Assembly: GCA_025175895.1 (NCBI GenBank)
Contig: CM046003.1
Coordinates: forward strand, 50,400,335-50,464,334
Origin: Wurfbainia villosa
Lineage: Eukaryota > Streptophyta > Magnoliopsida > Zingiberales > Zingiberaceae
Direction: 5' to 3'
DNA length: 64,000 nt
Both the position numbers and the translations under genes were made by a program. Below, one piece after another: positions 10,317-23,100 of the stretch; position 1 is the stretch's first letter, and every line of letters begins with the position of its first letter. Below the pieces are notes generated by a model. The model searched no databases. It saw only the letters and a list, made by a program, of their open reading frames with translations, and was not told the DNA's origin.

Positions 10317-11004
10317 CTAAAGCCAATCACAATGGTATACAATACCATAGTCCTTGATGTGACTCTCAAACTTACTTTGTGATAGAGCCTTTGTTAAAGG
10401 ATCCGCTAGGTTCCTTTCTGTGGGAATCTTCTCGATTTGTATTTCTTTCCTACTGATGATTTCTCTGATCATATGATATCGCCGAAACACATGTTTATCA
10501 TTGGTGAGACCTGGGTTCCTTTGCCTGTGTGATAGCTCCAGTGTTGTCACAGTAAACTGGTAATGCTTCAACAATCGACGGAACCACCCCAAGTTTGGAG
10601 ATGAACTTCTTGATTCAAACTACCTCCTTTGCTACTTTAGAAGCTGCAATGTATTCTTCCTCCGTGGTAGAATCAACAACTGTGTATTGTTTGAAACTTT
10701 TTTAACTCACTGTGCTACCATTCAGTGTGAATATATACTTAGACTGTGACTTGGAGTCATTCTTGTTGGTCTGAAAGCTGGCATCAGTATACCCACATAT
10801 AATCATATCACCTTCTTTATATACCAAGAACATAGCCTTAGTTCTTCTCAAGTACTTAAGGATTGCCTTGATAGCCACCTAATGATCCATTCCTGGATCA
10901 GACTGGTATCTGTTTATGACACTCAGAGCATATGATACGTCGAGCCTTGTACATAACATAGCATACATAATAGATCATATTACAGAAGCATAAGGAATCT
11001 TATT
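10317..11004 (-). pseudogene. pol: RE-C RNase H domain (3' end of pol)
   Basis: On the - strand the frame shows DASFQTNKNDSKSQS, STTEEEYIAA, VYCDNTGAI, then IPTERNLADPLTKALSQ. This is the typical Copia RNase H order ending next to the polypurine tract. Stops interrupt it. Its upstream continuation lies beyond RE-D at 23324 and above. Confidence 0.85.
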
Positions 11005-11009
11005 CATGC

Positions 11010-13608
11010 TGTTAGATACCGAAATAAAAATAAAAATACCTATTTTTACTTGAGAAATTATTTTAGGTAATTTTTAAGGAATTTTTAGGAATTTTTTTAG
11101 AATTAAACAGGATTTGTACGAAATATATAAGGGTATAATTAAATTAATGAGGTGTTAATTAAAACCTAGGTTTTGATTTATTTATAAAGGGGTAATCCGA
11201 TTAACTTTTCAACCCATCCGAGTTCCCCCCCCCCCCGTCGTGCCGATTTCTTCCTCGCGACTTCTCTCCTTGTGTGTTTTGACGACGACCAGGTTCTCTC
11301 CGTCGACGCCCTCTCCTCGCGTGTTGCGACGACAACTAGGTTCTCTCTGCCGACGCCCTCTCCTTGTGCATTGCGTCGATGACCAGGATGCCGCCATGCG
11401 CAGCATTCGGCGGCAACTACTCCTTGTTCTACTCGAGGCCGCAAATTTCTGTCGGTGGTCGTTGTATCTAGGTAAGGGCCGGTCTCTCCTTGTTTTCTTA
11501 GACAAAATTGACTTCCTACCATGATTCTTCCTGCCGTGATTCACCTTGGTTTGATTCGGTTCGTTGTTTAGGGCAACAACTGGGGATTAGATTGTCCGGT
11601 GAATAGGGTAGCATTAGGAAATCCCTACCAGTGGAGGTTTATAGGGCTGGTAAGCCTAATCGATTTCCTTCTTTTCTTTGCTATTTATCTTGTTGTCTGT
11701 CGATAGATTTTTGTCTGTGGTGGTGGGTTTCTGTCAATGGACTAAGCCGGTTGTGGGCTGGTGTTAGGGGTTCGGTTGTGGATGAGTGAAGAGGTTTCTG
11801 TGCGGATGTGAGTGAGCTGTAGATCGCTGAGATGGTTGTGCAGGAGCTGTGAAGTTGTGGAGTTGGTTGTGATGTTCTGTGTGTGGGCTGGGAACGAGCT
11901 GGGGATGCTCAATTGAGGTTGAATTGGGTGATTGGGGATTCCTAATTCGTATTCGATAAAAAGGGATGTGAATATAAGAACTATATAGTAGTTAATTCAT
12001 AAGTAGTCGTGTGCTTGGATTTGATGGTAACCATGTTATATGTAGGTTTCGGTCATGAGACAGGTCCACGGGCATAAAGACAGTTGGATTTTCTTCATAG
12101 CAGACGAGTATCTTTGACTTATCTTCTTTTAGATATTGTCATCTTGTGATGCATGGTTTACTATAGCTAGTAGTAGTTTTCTATGCTTGTTAATTGTCCT
12201 GGTATGTCACTACCTAGTTCGTGTTGTAGTTGTTTCATATGCTTATTATATTATGCTCTATCACTTTGATACTTGTTATGTGTTTGTTTAGCACGAGAGT
12301 AGTGACATACCTTACCTACTGGGCATTGAATGAATCATGAATATAACTTGCATGTGTACATAGACTTATATACTCAGGTTATTTGATATGAGCTCCTATT
12401 GGTACATACCATAAGTAGCCATAGATGGATAGGTGTATCGTGCATTAGTGACATGCACCATCTTGCATTATTGCATGACTGGCGATCATCGGCTCCTCAA
12501 TAGGAGGTGATACTACTTGGTAGTTGGGCCCATCGTCAGTCACATTATCTACACACACAACCACTCGTGGGTTAGTGGTATTTCAAGTGTGTGTGTAGTT
12601 GCTCTGTCGGGGCTCTACGGTGGTCGCTCAGGTGATATGTTTTGCGACATGGTAGCAGACAGGGATCCCTCTTTTGTCGTGAGACGAGGAGATGAGACGA
12701 GGTGATGTCCCCCATATATATACATGGGGTAGGAGGGTGATACTCCCCCAACATCCTGTCCACTCAGTCACATCGATGTAGTGACGACAGAGTGCATAGT
12801 TGTTACAGCCCTATCCACTCGGCCAACACACATGACATGTCGGTGGCTTGACTGGCGTCAGGGGTGACACAGGTGATTGCATCATGGGCATACGTTTTTA
12901 CTATATGCATTGATTGTTACACTTTTGGTTATTGCATATGATTGTCACGCACATACAGGAGGTATTATATTGTTTGTTTTGGTGATTCTACATTTACCTG
13001 TGTGGATGTATTTTATGTCAGCTTAGGTGATTCTGGTATGTACAGTTTCAGGTATGTATTTCTGTTGAGAAACTGTACCAGCATGATTACTATTACTCTT
13101 ATAGTTTACTATGCATGACTATTAGATATCCGCTGAGTTTTACTCACTTCGTTGATATTTATTCATTTTAGGATAAAGCCTTCCGGAGAGTCCAGTTGTC
13201 AGTCCCCTGATCTGACGACTCTGCTATCCTCTTTTTAGTTTTTTTCCCACATTTTGATTACTAAGACTCTATGTTTCAAATTTGTAATACTCTAGACTCT
13301 TTGTCGTTTTAGTGGTACTATTTTAAGTCTTTGTGGACTTTTGTTTCGATATGTTTTGGTTATATGTGTGGGTGTGTATTCCTGCTCAAATGGCAGAAGG
13401 GATAAGTCTAGAAGTTTTAGACATTTTATTTACTTTAGATGTTGACCTGAGTCCTTAGATTATCTGCATTGTGTCTTTTTATATTCCGACCATGTTGGCC
13501 GATGTATAGTGGGTTGTGTGGGTCTTGTATACAGGTTTCAATTATCCGCAGTACAGGGGAGGTGCTGTCCGATTTTCGTCGGATCAGTACCCCTCTCGGG
13601 GCATGACA
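11010..13608 (+). repeat. RE-D 5' LTR (2,599 bp)
   Basis: Starts TGTTAGATACC and ends GGGCATGACA. It has TATAAAGG at 11183-11190 followed by a run of C (11226-11238). Short frames in both strands around 11178-11544 recur in the 3' LTR and are not genes. Confidence 0.95.
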
Positions 13609-13615
13609 ATTTATT

Positions 13616-13628
13616 TGGTATCAGAGCC
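13616..13628 (+). other. RE-D primer-binding site
   Basis: TGGTATCAGAGCC, 7 bases after the LTR end, complementary to initiator tRNA-Met. Confidence 0.9.
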
Positions 13629-13870
13629 TAGGTTTCGAGTTCCAAAGGGTTTTTGGGTTTTCGGAGTTCGCTACGTTTGGCAGGTCAATCTGTGCATTTT
13701 TGGATTTTTATGGATTTTCGTTGATTTAGCGTTTTGGATATTTTTGAGTCATACTTCGACAATATCATTTTGGAGGACTTGGCGACGACATGACATCTCC
13801 AGATGACTAACAGGTGAAATTTTGATTTTGTTTCTATCTGTAGTAATACCTGTTTAATAATATAGCAGAT

Positions 13871-15230
13871 ATGAAACGAGGTGGGCGAGGTCTTGCACTG
13901 AGACGTGGTGCAAGGCGGCAACGCACGAAGACATTGAGAGCTACTCGGATGCCAGAAAGGTCTACGGAGGATGAGCCTGTCGATCAGGGTCAGACTTCAC
14001 ATGGTGCCACGGGTGTAGTGGGCCCTCAGTCCCCGACGATTCCTCCTCCAGAGATACCCACTTCTGTGGTATTCATGGTACCACTAGTGGTACCCACACC
14101 AACATCTTCCGCAGTACCCTCAGCAGCACCTTCTACTGTACCCCCAGAGGTACCACCGGTAGCCCCTGCTGCTACATACCAGGCACCTCCTCTAGTAGTG
14201 TCTACAGGATATGCGGCACCTCCGCCAATGGTGTCGGCTACTACATGCTCGACAACCCCACCAGTAGTATCGGTCACCCCTTTTTCAGTACCGGCCTCTG
14301 TTTGTGCAACCGCACCAACTTCAATGGTTTTTCCAGCTTCCGCAATGATCCCTACTCATCCTGTAGATGTGACTGCGGCACGAGCTCAGATCCCAGCCTT
14401 AGCGGAGTCGGTGAAAGGCCAATTCACGCTCTTCCGTGGAGAGGCAGATCCGAGTGCGGCACAGTCTTGGATAGAGACTATGGAGAGAACCTTTTTCTAT
14501 ATGGCTTGCTCCGAGTGGGAGAAGACAGAGCTTGCAGCCTACCATTTACAGAATGAGGCTGAAACCTGGTGGGACACACAGCGCACGATTATAGGCGAGC
14601 AACAGATAACATGGGCAAAATTCAGAGAGGTTTTCGAGAGCCAGTACTTTCCACTGTCTTATCAGATGATGCATCGTCAGGATTTTCAGAACCTTTGACA
14701 GAACAATCATATGGTGATGGAATATAATGCTGAATTCAACCAGTTAGCCAAATTCTGTCCGGAGTTAGTCGTCGAGGACCGATCTCGCATGCTTCAATTT
14801 GTTCAGGGTCTAGACAGACATCTTCAAGTGAAGCTAGCAGGTTTTGGGAATTCTTCTTATAGAGAGGCATTGGATCGAGCTCTTCTGATTGAGTCGGCTC
14901 AGCAGAGAGAAAATATAGAAAGGAAAAGGAAACAACCAGCTCAGAGTTCAGTTCAGGCTCAACAATCACCGGCTACGGGTCATCAGCGAGGCGGACGCAA
15001 TAAGAAGGGTCAAAATACTTCTGGGGCATCAGGCAAATCCCAGAAGACCGGACGATCTTCGTCAGGATGCTCCCAGTCTAATCAGCAGCACCAGAAGCGG
15101 TCCTCTAATGACAATCACTGTGTTAGGTGCGGGTCTAGGGAACATCACAGACACTGACATAATACGGGCTTATTACTATAAACTTTTTGGACACCAAAGC
15201 CGAGATTGTCTCACAAGGCTCAAAGATGTG
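13871..15230 (+). pseudogene. gag: RE-D Gag
   Basis: The frame opens at the ATG at 13871. It has a Pro/Val/Thr-rich N-terminal half (about residues 60-175) and then a Retrotrans_gag core (about residues 195-270; AAQSWIETMERTF, ETWWDT, FREVFESQYFP). It is stopped by TGA at 14696 and continues in the same frame to 15157. Two zinc knuckles follow near 15117 (CVRCGSREHH) and 15170-15205 (YKLFGHQSRDC, first Cys lost, different frame). It would form the particle and bind RNA if intact. Confidence 0.85.
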
Positions 15231-15240
15231 ATTTCGTGGA

Positions 15241-16269
15241 GTGTCTGTAAGGGAGGACAAAGATGTATGGGACATCAAAGAAGGAGGGCAGAAATCCCAA
15301 TCTTCGCAATGCCAGCAGAGGATGGCTCCGTCGACAGTTGCTGCTTGTGCCATGCATGGACAGGGACACCCTAGTGTCCCTATGGAGTTGCAGAGTTTTA
15401 TTTCAGGACCTCGACCTCCTCACCTCAACCATTGGTGCAAGATCGGGCCTTTCACCGTGACGCGGCAAGATCCGCACTCACCAGACGGCGATCGGGCCGC
15501 ACTTCACCGCTGGTTCCATATCGCCAGTAGTATTTATATCAGCCTTCAGATAAAGACTGACACCGCCTCAAGATCCGCCTCCTGGCAATCTGTGCACAAC
15601 CCACACTCCGGCGCTACCACCTCCACCTCGCCAGACGGACATATTCATGCAAGCATTCGAGAGGATGCGCAGCGAGCCGACGGATCTATTTTCTGGGGTA
15701 CAGTTTTACTTTATGCATTTTCTGCTGATATGTTAGTTGACACTGGTAGTTCACATTCGTTTATTTCTCAGGCATTCCTGAGGGAGGTTGGTAGACTACC
15801 TACTCTTATGTCCCAAAGACTGATGGTATCTCTGCCCTCTGGGGATAAATTAGAAGTCACCCAGGAGGTTAGAGGATGTCCATTAGATTTCGGTAGCGTT
15901 ATACTTCTGGTAGATTTGTTGGTTTTCGATATGATTGAATTCGACATCATTCTTGGCATGGACTGGCTAATAGCGTATCATGCCACCGTGGATTGCCAGA
16001 CGAGGGTAGTTACGTTTCATCCTCCTAACAAACCCTCGTGGGATTTCACTGGCATCAGAAACGATGGCATATCAACCATTTCTGCGATTCAGGCTCGGAA
16101 GTTTTTATCACACGGCTGTCAAGGTTTTCTCTTATCATTAATCAATGCCGAGGACAGTGGTGACTCTCAGATCTCGGACATTCCTATCGTTCGAGAGTAT
16201 TCGGATGTCTTTCCAGAGGAGTTACAGGCCTACCTCCTAGAAGGCAAGTGGAGTTCACGATTGAGTTAA
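15241..16269 (+). pseudogene. pol: RE-D aspartic protease region
   Basis: A 342-codon frame. Residues 1-150 are low-similarity linker sequence. The protease active site DTGSSHSF begins at residue 167, and ILGMDWL follows about 70 residues later, as in retropepsins of Gypsy elements. The frame is out of register with the RT frame that overlaps its end at 16248, so a frameshift separates protease from RT. Confidence 0.85.
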
Positions 16270-17859
16270 TTCCGCGAATGGCGCCGACATTGAAAGCTCC
16301 TTATTGTATGGCCCCGAAGGAGTTGGACGAGCTAAAAGTACAGCTTCAAAAGCTTTTGGACAGAGGTTTTATCCTCCCTAGCGTATCTCCCTGGGGTTCT
16401 CCGGTTCTCTTCGTAAAGAAGAAAGACGGTTCGATGAGATTATGCATCGACTACAGACAGTTGAATGTCGTTACCATCAAGAATAAATATCCCTTGTCAC
16501 ATATTGAGGACTTATTTGATCAGCTCAGAGGTACATCAGTGTATTCTAAGATTGATCTGCGGTCCGAATATCATCAGCTAAGGGTTAGAGATTCAGACGT
16601 TCAGAAGACAGCGTTCCATACTAGATATGGGCACTATGAATTTTTGGTAATGCCATTCGGGCTTACCAATGCTCCGACATTATTCATGGACTTGATGAAC
16701 CGTGAATTTATGGATTTCCAAGATCGGTTCATCATTGTTTTTATTGATGATATTCTGGTCTATTCTCGATCTGAAGAAGAACACGTGCAACATCTTCGCA
16801 TGGTCCTGGATAGGCTTCGACAGAAGCAACTGTATGCGAAATTCAGTAAATGCGCATTCTGGTTATCCTCAGTCGGTTTTCTGGGACATGTGGTTTCTAG
16901 CAAAGGCATTTCAGTTGACCCCCAGAAGATTGAGGCAGTCACCAGTTGAGAGCAGCCGAAATCGGTTCAGGAGGTTCACAATTTCTTAGGCTTAGCTGGT
17001 TATTACAGATGATTCATTGAGGGTTTCTCGAGCATTGCTATGCCATTGAAACGCCTTACCAGGAAGGGCATGAAGTTCACGTGGTCGGAGGCATGCGAGA
17101 CCAGCTTTCAGAAATTGAAGAAGAGACTAGTGTCAACACCGATTCTGGTATTGCCGTCAGGGGACGAAGGTTTCGTCCTTTATACCGATGCGTCACTCCA
17201 GGGTTTAGGCACAGTACTGATGCAGCACGACAGGGTGGTCTCTTATGCTTCTCGTCAATTGAAGGAGCATGAGAAAAACTACCCAGTACATGATCTAGAG
17301 TTAGCAACTATTATCTTTGCCTTGAAGATTTGGAGGCATCATTTGTATGGTGTTACATTTGAGATTCTTACTGATCATAAGAGTCTCAAATATCTATTTA
17401 CACAGAAGGAACTCAATCTCCGACAGAGGAGATGGATGGAGTTCCTGAAGGATTATGGTTGTACCATTAGCTACCGCCCAGGGAAAGCCAATATGGTTGT
17501 CGATGCACTTAGCCGGAAGTCCCGAGGGGCTTTAGCTTGCTACCGAGTTTTGGTTACGGAGTTGATTTATGGTTTCTCTGAGTTGGGCCTTGAGGAGCAG
17601 GGACCGACAGAGCAGGGCATTCTTGTTACCATGGTTGCTCAGTCATCTATCAGAATGAGAGTCCGAGAGGCCCAGGCCGGTGATCAGCACTTGCAGTTCA
17701 TTGACAGCTAGATAACCTCGGGACAACAGACTGAGTTCACTCATGATGACGAGGGTATTATTTATTTTCGGGGCAGACTATGCGTACCTCAATCTCACCC
17801 GGTCATGGAGGAGTTACTTTAGGAGGCTAATCGCTCTCGATTTGCGATCCACCCAGGCG
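16248..17859 (+). pseudogene. pol: RE-D reverse transcriptase and RNase H
   Basis: One frame with in-frame stops. RT runs from about 16248 and shows FVKKKDGSMRLCIDYR, MPFGLTNAP and the catalytic FIDD (Asp codons 16746-16751). RNase H begins near 17170 with YTDAS and includes ASRQLKEHEKNYP. Stops at 16947 (TGA), 17010 (TGA), 17709 (TAG) and 17820 (TAG) each fall where Trp, Arg or Gln is expected. The last part (to RFAIHPGG) is the start of integrase, which is cut by the solo LTR at 17865. Confidence 0.9.
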
Positions 17860-17864
17860 GAACC

Positions 17865-18924
17865 TGTTGGTGCAGGGGCACTAGATAATCGAACCTGTGT
17901 TTTGATTATGGCAAAGACACAAAGTTAAGTCTACATTGTTATCTCACGAGCTAAATCAAGTGTGCAGAAAAGTGTTAAAGCTGGAGCTGAAGGCTAGCGA
18001 CACCCGGAGGAAGCCACGGTGGTCGGGCGACACTCGAGTGACTTCGGAGGGAGCCGAAGGAATCGAGTGGAAGGCCGGAAGCGAGAGCTACTATCGAGGT
18101 AAGCTCGTGTGAGTGAGAAATTGTAAGGTCGTGTCCTCTTTACGGGGATGACCGTAGGCGGCGATCCGACTAAGACTTCCTGTGGAAGGTCTAGGTCGAG
18201 ATCGGACGGTTAGAAACCATCGTATTTATCATTTTCCGAGCTAACCTCTTATTGCAGGGAAGTGTCCAGCCGGCATGATCACCGGAAAATGGAGCGCCGA
18301 TCGATGCCCATCACGATCGATGGGGAGGCATCACCGATCGATGGCGATTTATTCAGGCCTGCGCTAGGTCAAAATGGATAACGTTTGACGCGGCCACTTC
18401 GCGATAAAATTTGGACAACTTCATGATCCATTCCGAAATAAGAGGAGACAAATTCAGAGACCAAAGTCTATAAAAGGAGGGGAGGATTCCAACTCCAAAT
18501 TACATCAAATTTATTCATCAAGTGCTCCTACAACGCCAACGCTCCAACATCGTCATAACGCCGACGCGGCGTCAAGTTTCGATCTTCTTCGTCGGCAGCA
18601 GAATCAAGTAATATTTTTGATATTGTATTCTTTGTTTTTCTTCATAACGAGGTGAGGTAGGCTTGTTGCCTCATCCTCGTATATTCGGTTTTGTGATCGT
18701 TGTCTCCTACCTCCAATGAGGAGGAGACATTATAGTGCTTTGCCCTCCGTACGCGGTCTAGGACCGATATGGCCTTGGAGTAACAACCGCTGGGTTATGA
18801 ACCAAGTAAAATAAACGTGTTCATTTATTTTCCGCTGTGCTTACTTTGCGTATCAAACGAACGAAAAAGAAAAGATTTACGATCGCTATTCACCCCCCCT
18901 CTAGCGATGCTTCTCGATCCAACA
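17865..18924 (+). repeat. Solo LTR (family S) inside RE-D integrase
   Basis: 1,060 bp starting TGTTGGTGCAGG and ending GATCCAACA, flanked by GAACC at 17860-17864 and 18925-18929. It contains TATAAAAG at 18469-18476 and the C-rich end CACCCCCCCTCTAGCG. There is no internal region, so it is a product of LTR-LTR recombination. LTR plus duplication is 1,065 bp, a multiple of three, so the integrase frame is the same on both sides. A second copy lies at 59780-60848. Confidence 0.95.
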
Positions 18925-20082
18925 GAACCCACATGTATCGATATTTAAAGCGATTGTATTGGTGGAACGGCATGAAGAAAGACATCGTAGATTTTGTGGC
19001 TAGATGCCTAGTTTGCCAACAGGTGAAGGCTGAGCACCAGAGACCAGCCAGACTACTTCAGAGGATTCCTATTCCCAAGTGGAAGTGGGATCATATTACC
19101 ATGGATTTTGTGGTGGGTTTTCCTAGGACACGTCAAGGCCATGACACGATTTGGGTAGTCGTTGACCAACTAACCAAATCCACGCACTTCTTAGCGATTT
19201 GGAAGACCGAATCTTTGGATCGTTTGACAGAGTTATATTGTCGGGAGATCATCAGATTGCATGGTGTTCCTTTAAGCATTATATCAGATAGAGATCCCCG
19301 GTTCACATCCCGGTTCTGGCAGAGTCTATAGTAGGCCTTAGGCACACAGCTCCGTTTTAGTACAACATTCCATCCTCAGACCGATGGACAGTCAGAGCGG
19401 ACCATTCAGACTCTAGAGGATTTGCTGAGATCTTATGTTATGGATTTTGGGGGCAACTGGGAAGGACCACTTGCCGTTAGTGGAATTCGCCTACAACAAC
19501 AGCTATCATTCGACTATCCAAATGGCCTCGTTTGAAGCATTGTATGGTAGACAGTGTCGTACACCCACCCTCTGGGAGAAGGTTGGGGAGGCCTAGTTGC
19601 TAGGACCCCAAAGAGCTCAGCATGAGGCAGAGTTGGTCCGTACTATTAGACGAAGGATGGCAGAGGCACAGGATCGTCAGAAGAGTTATGTCGATCAGAG
19701 ACTAAGATCTCTGGAGTTCTCTATTGGTGACCACGTATTCTTGCGAGTCTCACCCATGAAAGGGATGAAGAGATTTGACTTCTGTGGTAAGCTAGCTCCA
19801 AGGTACATTGGTCCTTTCGAGATTTTAGAGAGGATCGGAGCAGTCGCTTATCGCTTAGCGCTGCCACCGTCCTTGGCTGGTATTCATGATGTGTCAGGTT
19901 GTATACAACCTGATGCTACTTACGAAGAGGTTTCGGTACGGATTTTGGGCCATAAAGAACGACAGTTGCGGAACAAGATTGTGCGACTAGTTAAAGTTGG
20001 ATGGAGTCACCACACCGATGAGGAGGCTACTTGGGAGCTTGAGGAAAAGATCAGAGCTCAATATCCCCATATGTTTACTTAA
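18925..20082 (+). pseudogene. pol: RE-D integrase with chromodomain-like tail
   Basis: Continues after the solo LTR with MYRYLKRLYWW, a zinc-binding CLVCQQ motif and the catalytic core. DDE residues are visible as TMDFVV, ISDRDPRF and GQSERTIQ. Two adjacent TAG codons at 19329-19334 replace an expected Gln-Gln. A one-base shift near 19460 moves the frame, and TAG follows at 19594. The C-terminal part (19597-20082) has LAPRYIGPFEILERIG and ends with EEATWELEEK, a degenerate chromodomain. A short deletion removes the usual segment after IHDV. Confidence 0.9.
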
Positions 20083-20179
20083 GGTACGTGAAATATATTT
20101 TCAGTACTTATGCTATCTCTTACTCATTATGCATTTGAGTGGGAAATTTGGGGACCAAATTTTTGTCAGTGGAAGAGAA
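20083..20179 (+). other. RE-D 3' leader to LTR with purine-rich tract
   Basis: Short non-coding region. Purine-rich GTGGAAGAGAA (20169-20179) precedes the LTR and is the likely polypurine tract. Confidence 0.6.
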
Positions 20180-23100
20180 TGTGAGATACCGAAATAAAAA
20201 TAAAAATAAAAATACCTATTTTTACTTGAGAAATTATTTTAGGTAATTTTCCAGGAATTTTTAGGAATTTTTCTGGAATTAAACAGGGTTTATACGAAAT
20301 ATATAAGGGTATAATTAAATTAATGAGGTGTTAATTAAAACCTAGGTTTTGATTTATTTATAAAGGGGTAATCTGGTTAACTTTTCGACCCATCCGAGTC
20401 CCCCCCCCCCCCCCCCCGCCGCACTGATTTCTTCCTCGCGACCTCCTCTCGTGACTTCTCTCCTCGCATGTTTCAGTGATGACCAGGTTCTCTCCGCCGA
20501 TGCCCTCTCCTCGCGTGTTGCGGCGATGACCAAGTTCTCTCCGTCGATGCCCTCTCCTCGCACGTTGTGTCGACGACCAGGCCACCGCCACGCACAACAT
20601 CCGACAGTAACTACTCCTTGTTCAACTCGAGGCCGCGAATTTCTGTCGGTGGTCGCTGTATCTAGGTAAGGGTCGGTCTCTCCTTGTTATCTTGGACGAA
20701 ATCGACTTCCTGCCATGATTCTTCCTATCGTGGTTCACCTTGGTTTGATTCGGTTCGTTGTTTAGGGCAACGACTGGGGATTGGATTGTCCAGCGAACAT
20801 GGCAACATTGGGAAATCCCTACCGATGGAGGTTTATAGGGTTGGTAAGCCTAATCGATTTCCTTCTTTTCTTTGTTGTTTATCTTGTTGTTTGCCGATAG
20901 ATTTTTGTCTGTGGTGGTGGGTTTCTATCAATGGACCAAGTCAGTTGTGGGCTGGTGTTGGGGGTTCGACTGTGGATGAGTGAAGAGGTTTCTGTGCGGA
21001 TGTGAGTGAGATGGCTGTGCAGGAGCTGTGAAGTTGTGGAGTTGGCTGTGATGTTCTGTGTGTGGGCTGGGAACGAGCTGGGAAAGCTCAATTGAGGTTG
21101 AATTGGGTGATTGGAGATTCCTAATTCATATTCAATAAAAAGGGATGTGAATATAAGAACTATATAGTAGTTAATTCGTAAGTAGTCGTGTGCTTGGATT
21201 TGATGGTAACCATATTATATGCAGGTTTCGATCATGAGACAGGTCCACGGGCGTAAAGACAGTTGGATTTTCTTCATAGTAGGCGGGTATCTTTGACTTA
21301 TCTTCTTTTAGATATTGTCATCTTGTGATGCATGGTTTACTATAGCTAGTAGTAGTTTTCTATGCTTGTTAGCTACCCTGGTATGCCACTACCTAGTTTG
21401 TGTTGTAGTCGTTTCATATGCTTATTATATTATGCTCTATCACTTTGATACTTGTTATGTGTTTGTTTAGCACGAGAGTAGTGACATACCTTACCTACTG
21501 AGCATTGAATGAATCATGAATATAACTTGCATGTGTATATAGACTTATGTACTCAGGTTATTTGATATAAGCTCCTATTGGTACATACCATAGGTAGCCA
21601 TGGATTGATAGGTGTATCGTGCATTAGTGGCATGCACCATCTTGCATTATTGCATGACTGGCGATCATCGGCTCCTTGGTAGGAGGTGATACTACTCGGT
21701 AGTTGGGTACATCGTCAGTCACATTATCTACACACACAACCACTCGTGGGTTAGTGGTATTTCGGTCGCAAGACAGGTCCACGGGCGTAAAGACAGTTGA
21801 ATTTTCTTCATAGCAGGCGGGTATCTTTGACTTATCTTCTTTTAGATATTGTCATCTTGTGATGCATGGTTTGCTATAGCTAATAGTAGTTTTCTATGCT
21901 TGTTAACTGCCCTGGTATGTCACTACCTAGTTAGTGTTGTAGTTGTTTCATATGCTTATTATATTATGCTCTATCACTTTGATACTTGTTATGTGTTTGT
22001 TTAGCACGAGAGTAGTGACATACCTTGCCTACTGGGCATTGAATGAATCATGAATATAACTTGCATATGTACATAGACTTATGTACTCAGGTTATTTGAT
22101 ATGAGCTCCTATTGGTACATACCATAGGTAGCCATGGATTGATAGGTGTATCGTGCATTAGTGACATGCACCATCTTGCATTATTGCATGACTGGCGATC
22201 ATCGGCTCCTCGGTAGGAGGTGATACTACTTGGTAGTTGGGCCCATCGTCAATCACATTATCTACACACAACCACTCGTGGGTTAGTGATATTTTAGGTG
22301 TGTGTGTAGTTGCTCTGTCGGGGCTCCACGGTGGTCGCTCAGGTGATATGTTTTACGACGTGGTAGTAGACAGGGATCTCTCCTTTGTCGTGAGACGAGG
22401 AGATGAGACGAGGTGATGTTCCCCATATATATACATGGGGTAGGAGGGTGATACTCCGCCAGCATCCTATCCACTCGGTCACATCGATGTAGAGACGACA
22501 GAGTGCACAGTTGTCACAATCCTACCCACTCGGCTGGCACACATGACATGTCGGTGGCTTGACGGCATCAGGGGTGACACAGGTGATTGCATCATGGGCA
22601 TACGTTTTTACTATATGCATTGATTGTTGCACTTTTGGTTGTTGCATATGATTGTCATGCACATGTAGGAGGTATTATATTGTTTATTTTGTTGATTCTA
22701 CATTTACTTGTATGGATGTATTTTATGTCAGCTTAGGTGATTCTGGTATGTACAGTTTCAGGTATGTATTTCTGTTGAGAAACTGTACCAGCATGATTAC
22801 TATTACTACTTATAGTTTACTATGCAAGACTATTAGATATCCGCTGAGTTTTACTCACTCCGTTAATATTTATTCATTTCAGGATGAAGCCTTCCAAAGA
22901 GTCCAGTTGTCAGTCCCCTGATCTGACGACTCCGCTATCCTCTTTTTAGTTTTTTTCTACATTTTGATTACTAAGACTCTATGTTTCAAATTTGTAATAC
23001 TCTAGACTCTTTGTCATTTTGGTGGTACTAGTTTAAGTCTTTGTGGACTTTTGTTTTGATATGTTTTGGTTATATGTGTGGTTGCGTATTTATGCTCAGA

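Noticed and set aside
11178..11544. Arg-rich ORFs in 11178-11544 and 20354-20669
   Set aside because: Both sets are the same LTR segment of RE-D read in different frames, with indels between copies. This is GC-rich LTR sequence, not a gene.
13871..14277. Gly/Thr-rich ORF on the minus strand opposite RE-D gag
   Set aside because: It is the complement of the Pro/Val/Thr-rich gag N-terminus, with no independent support.
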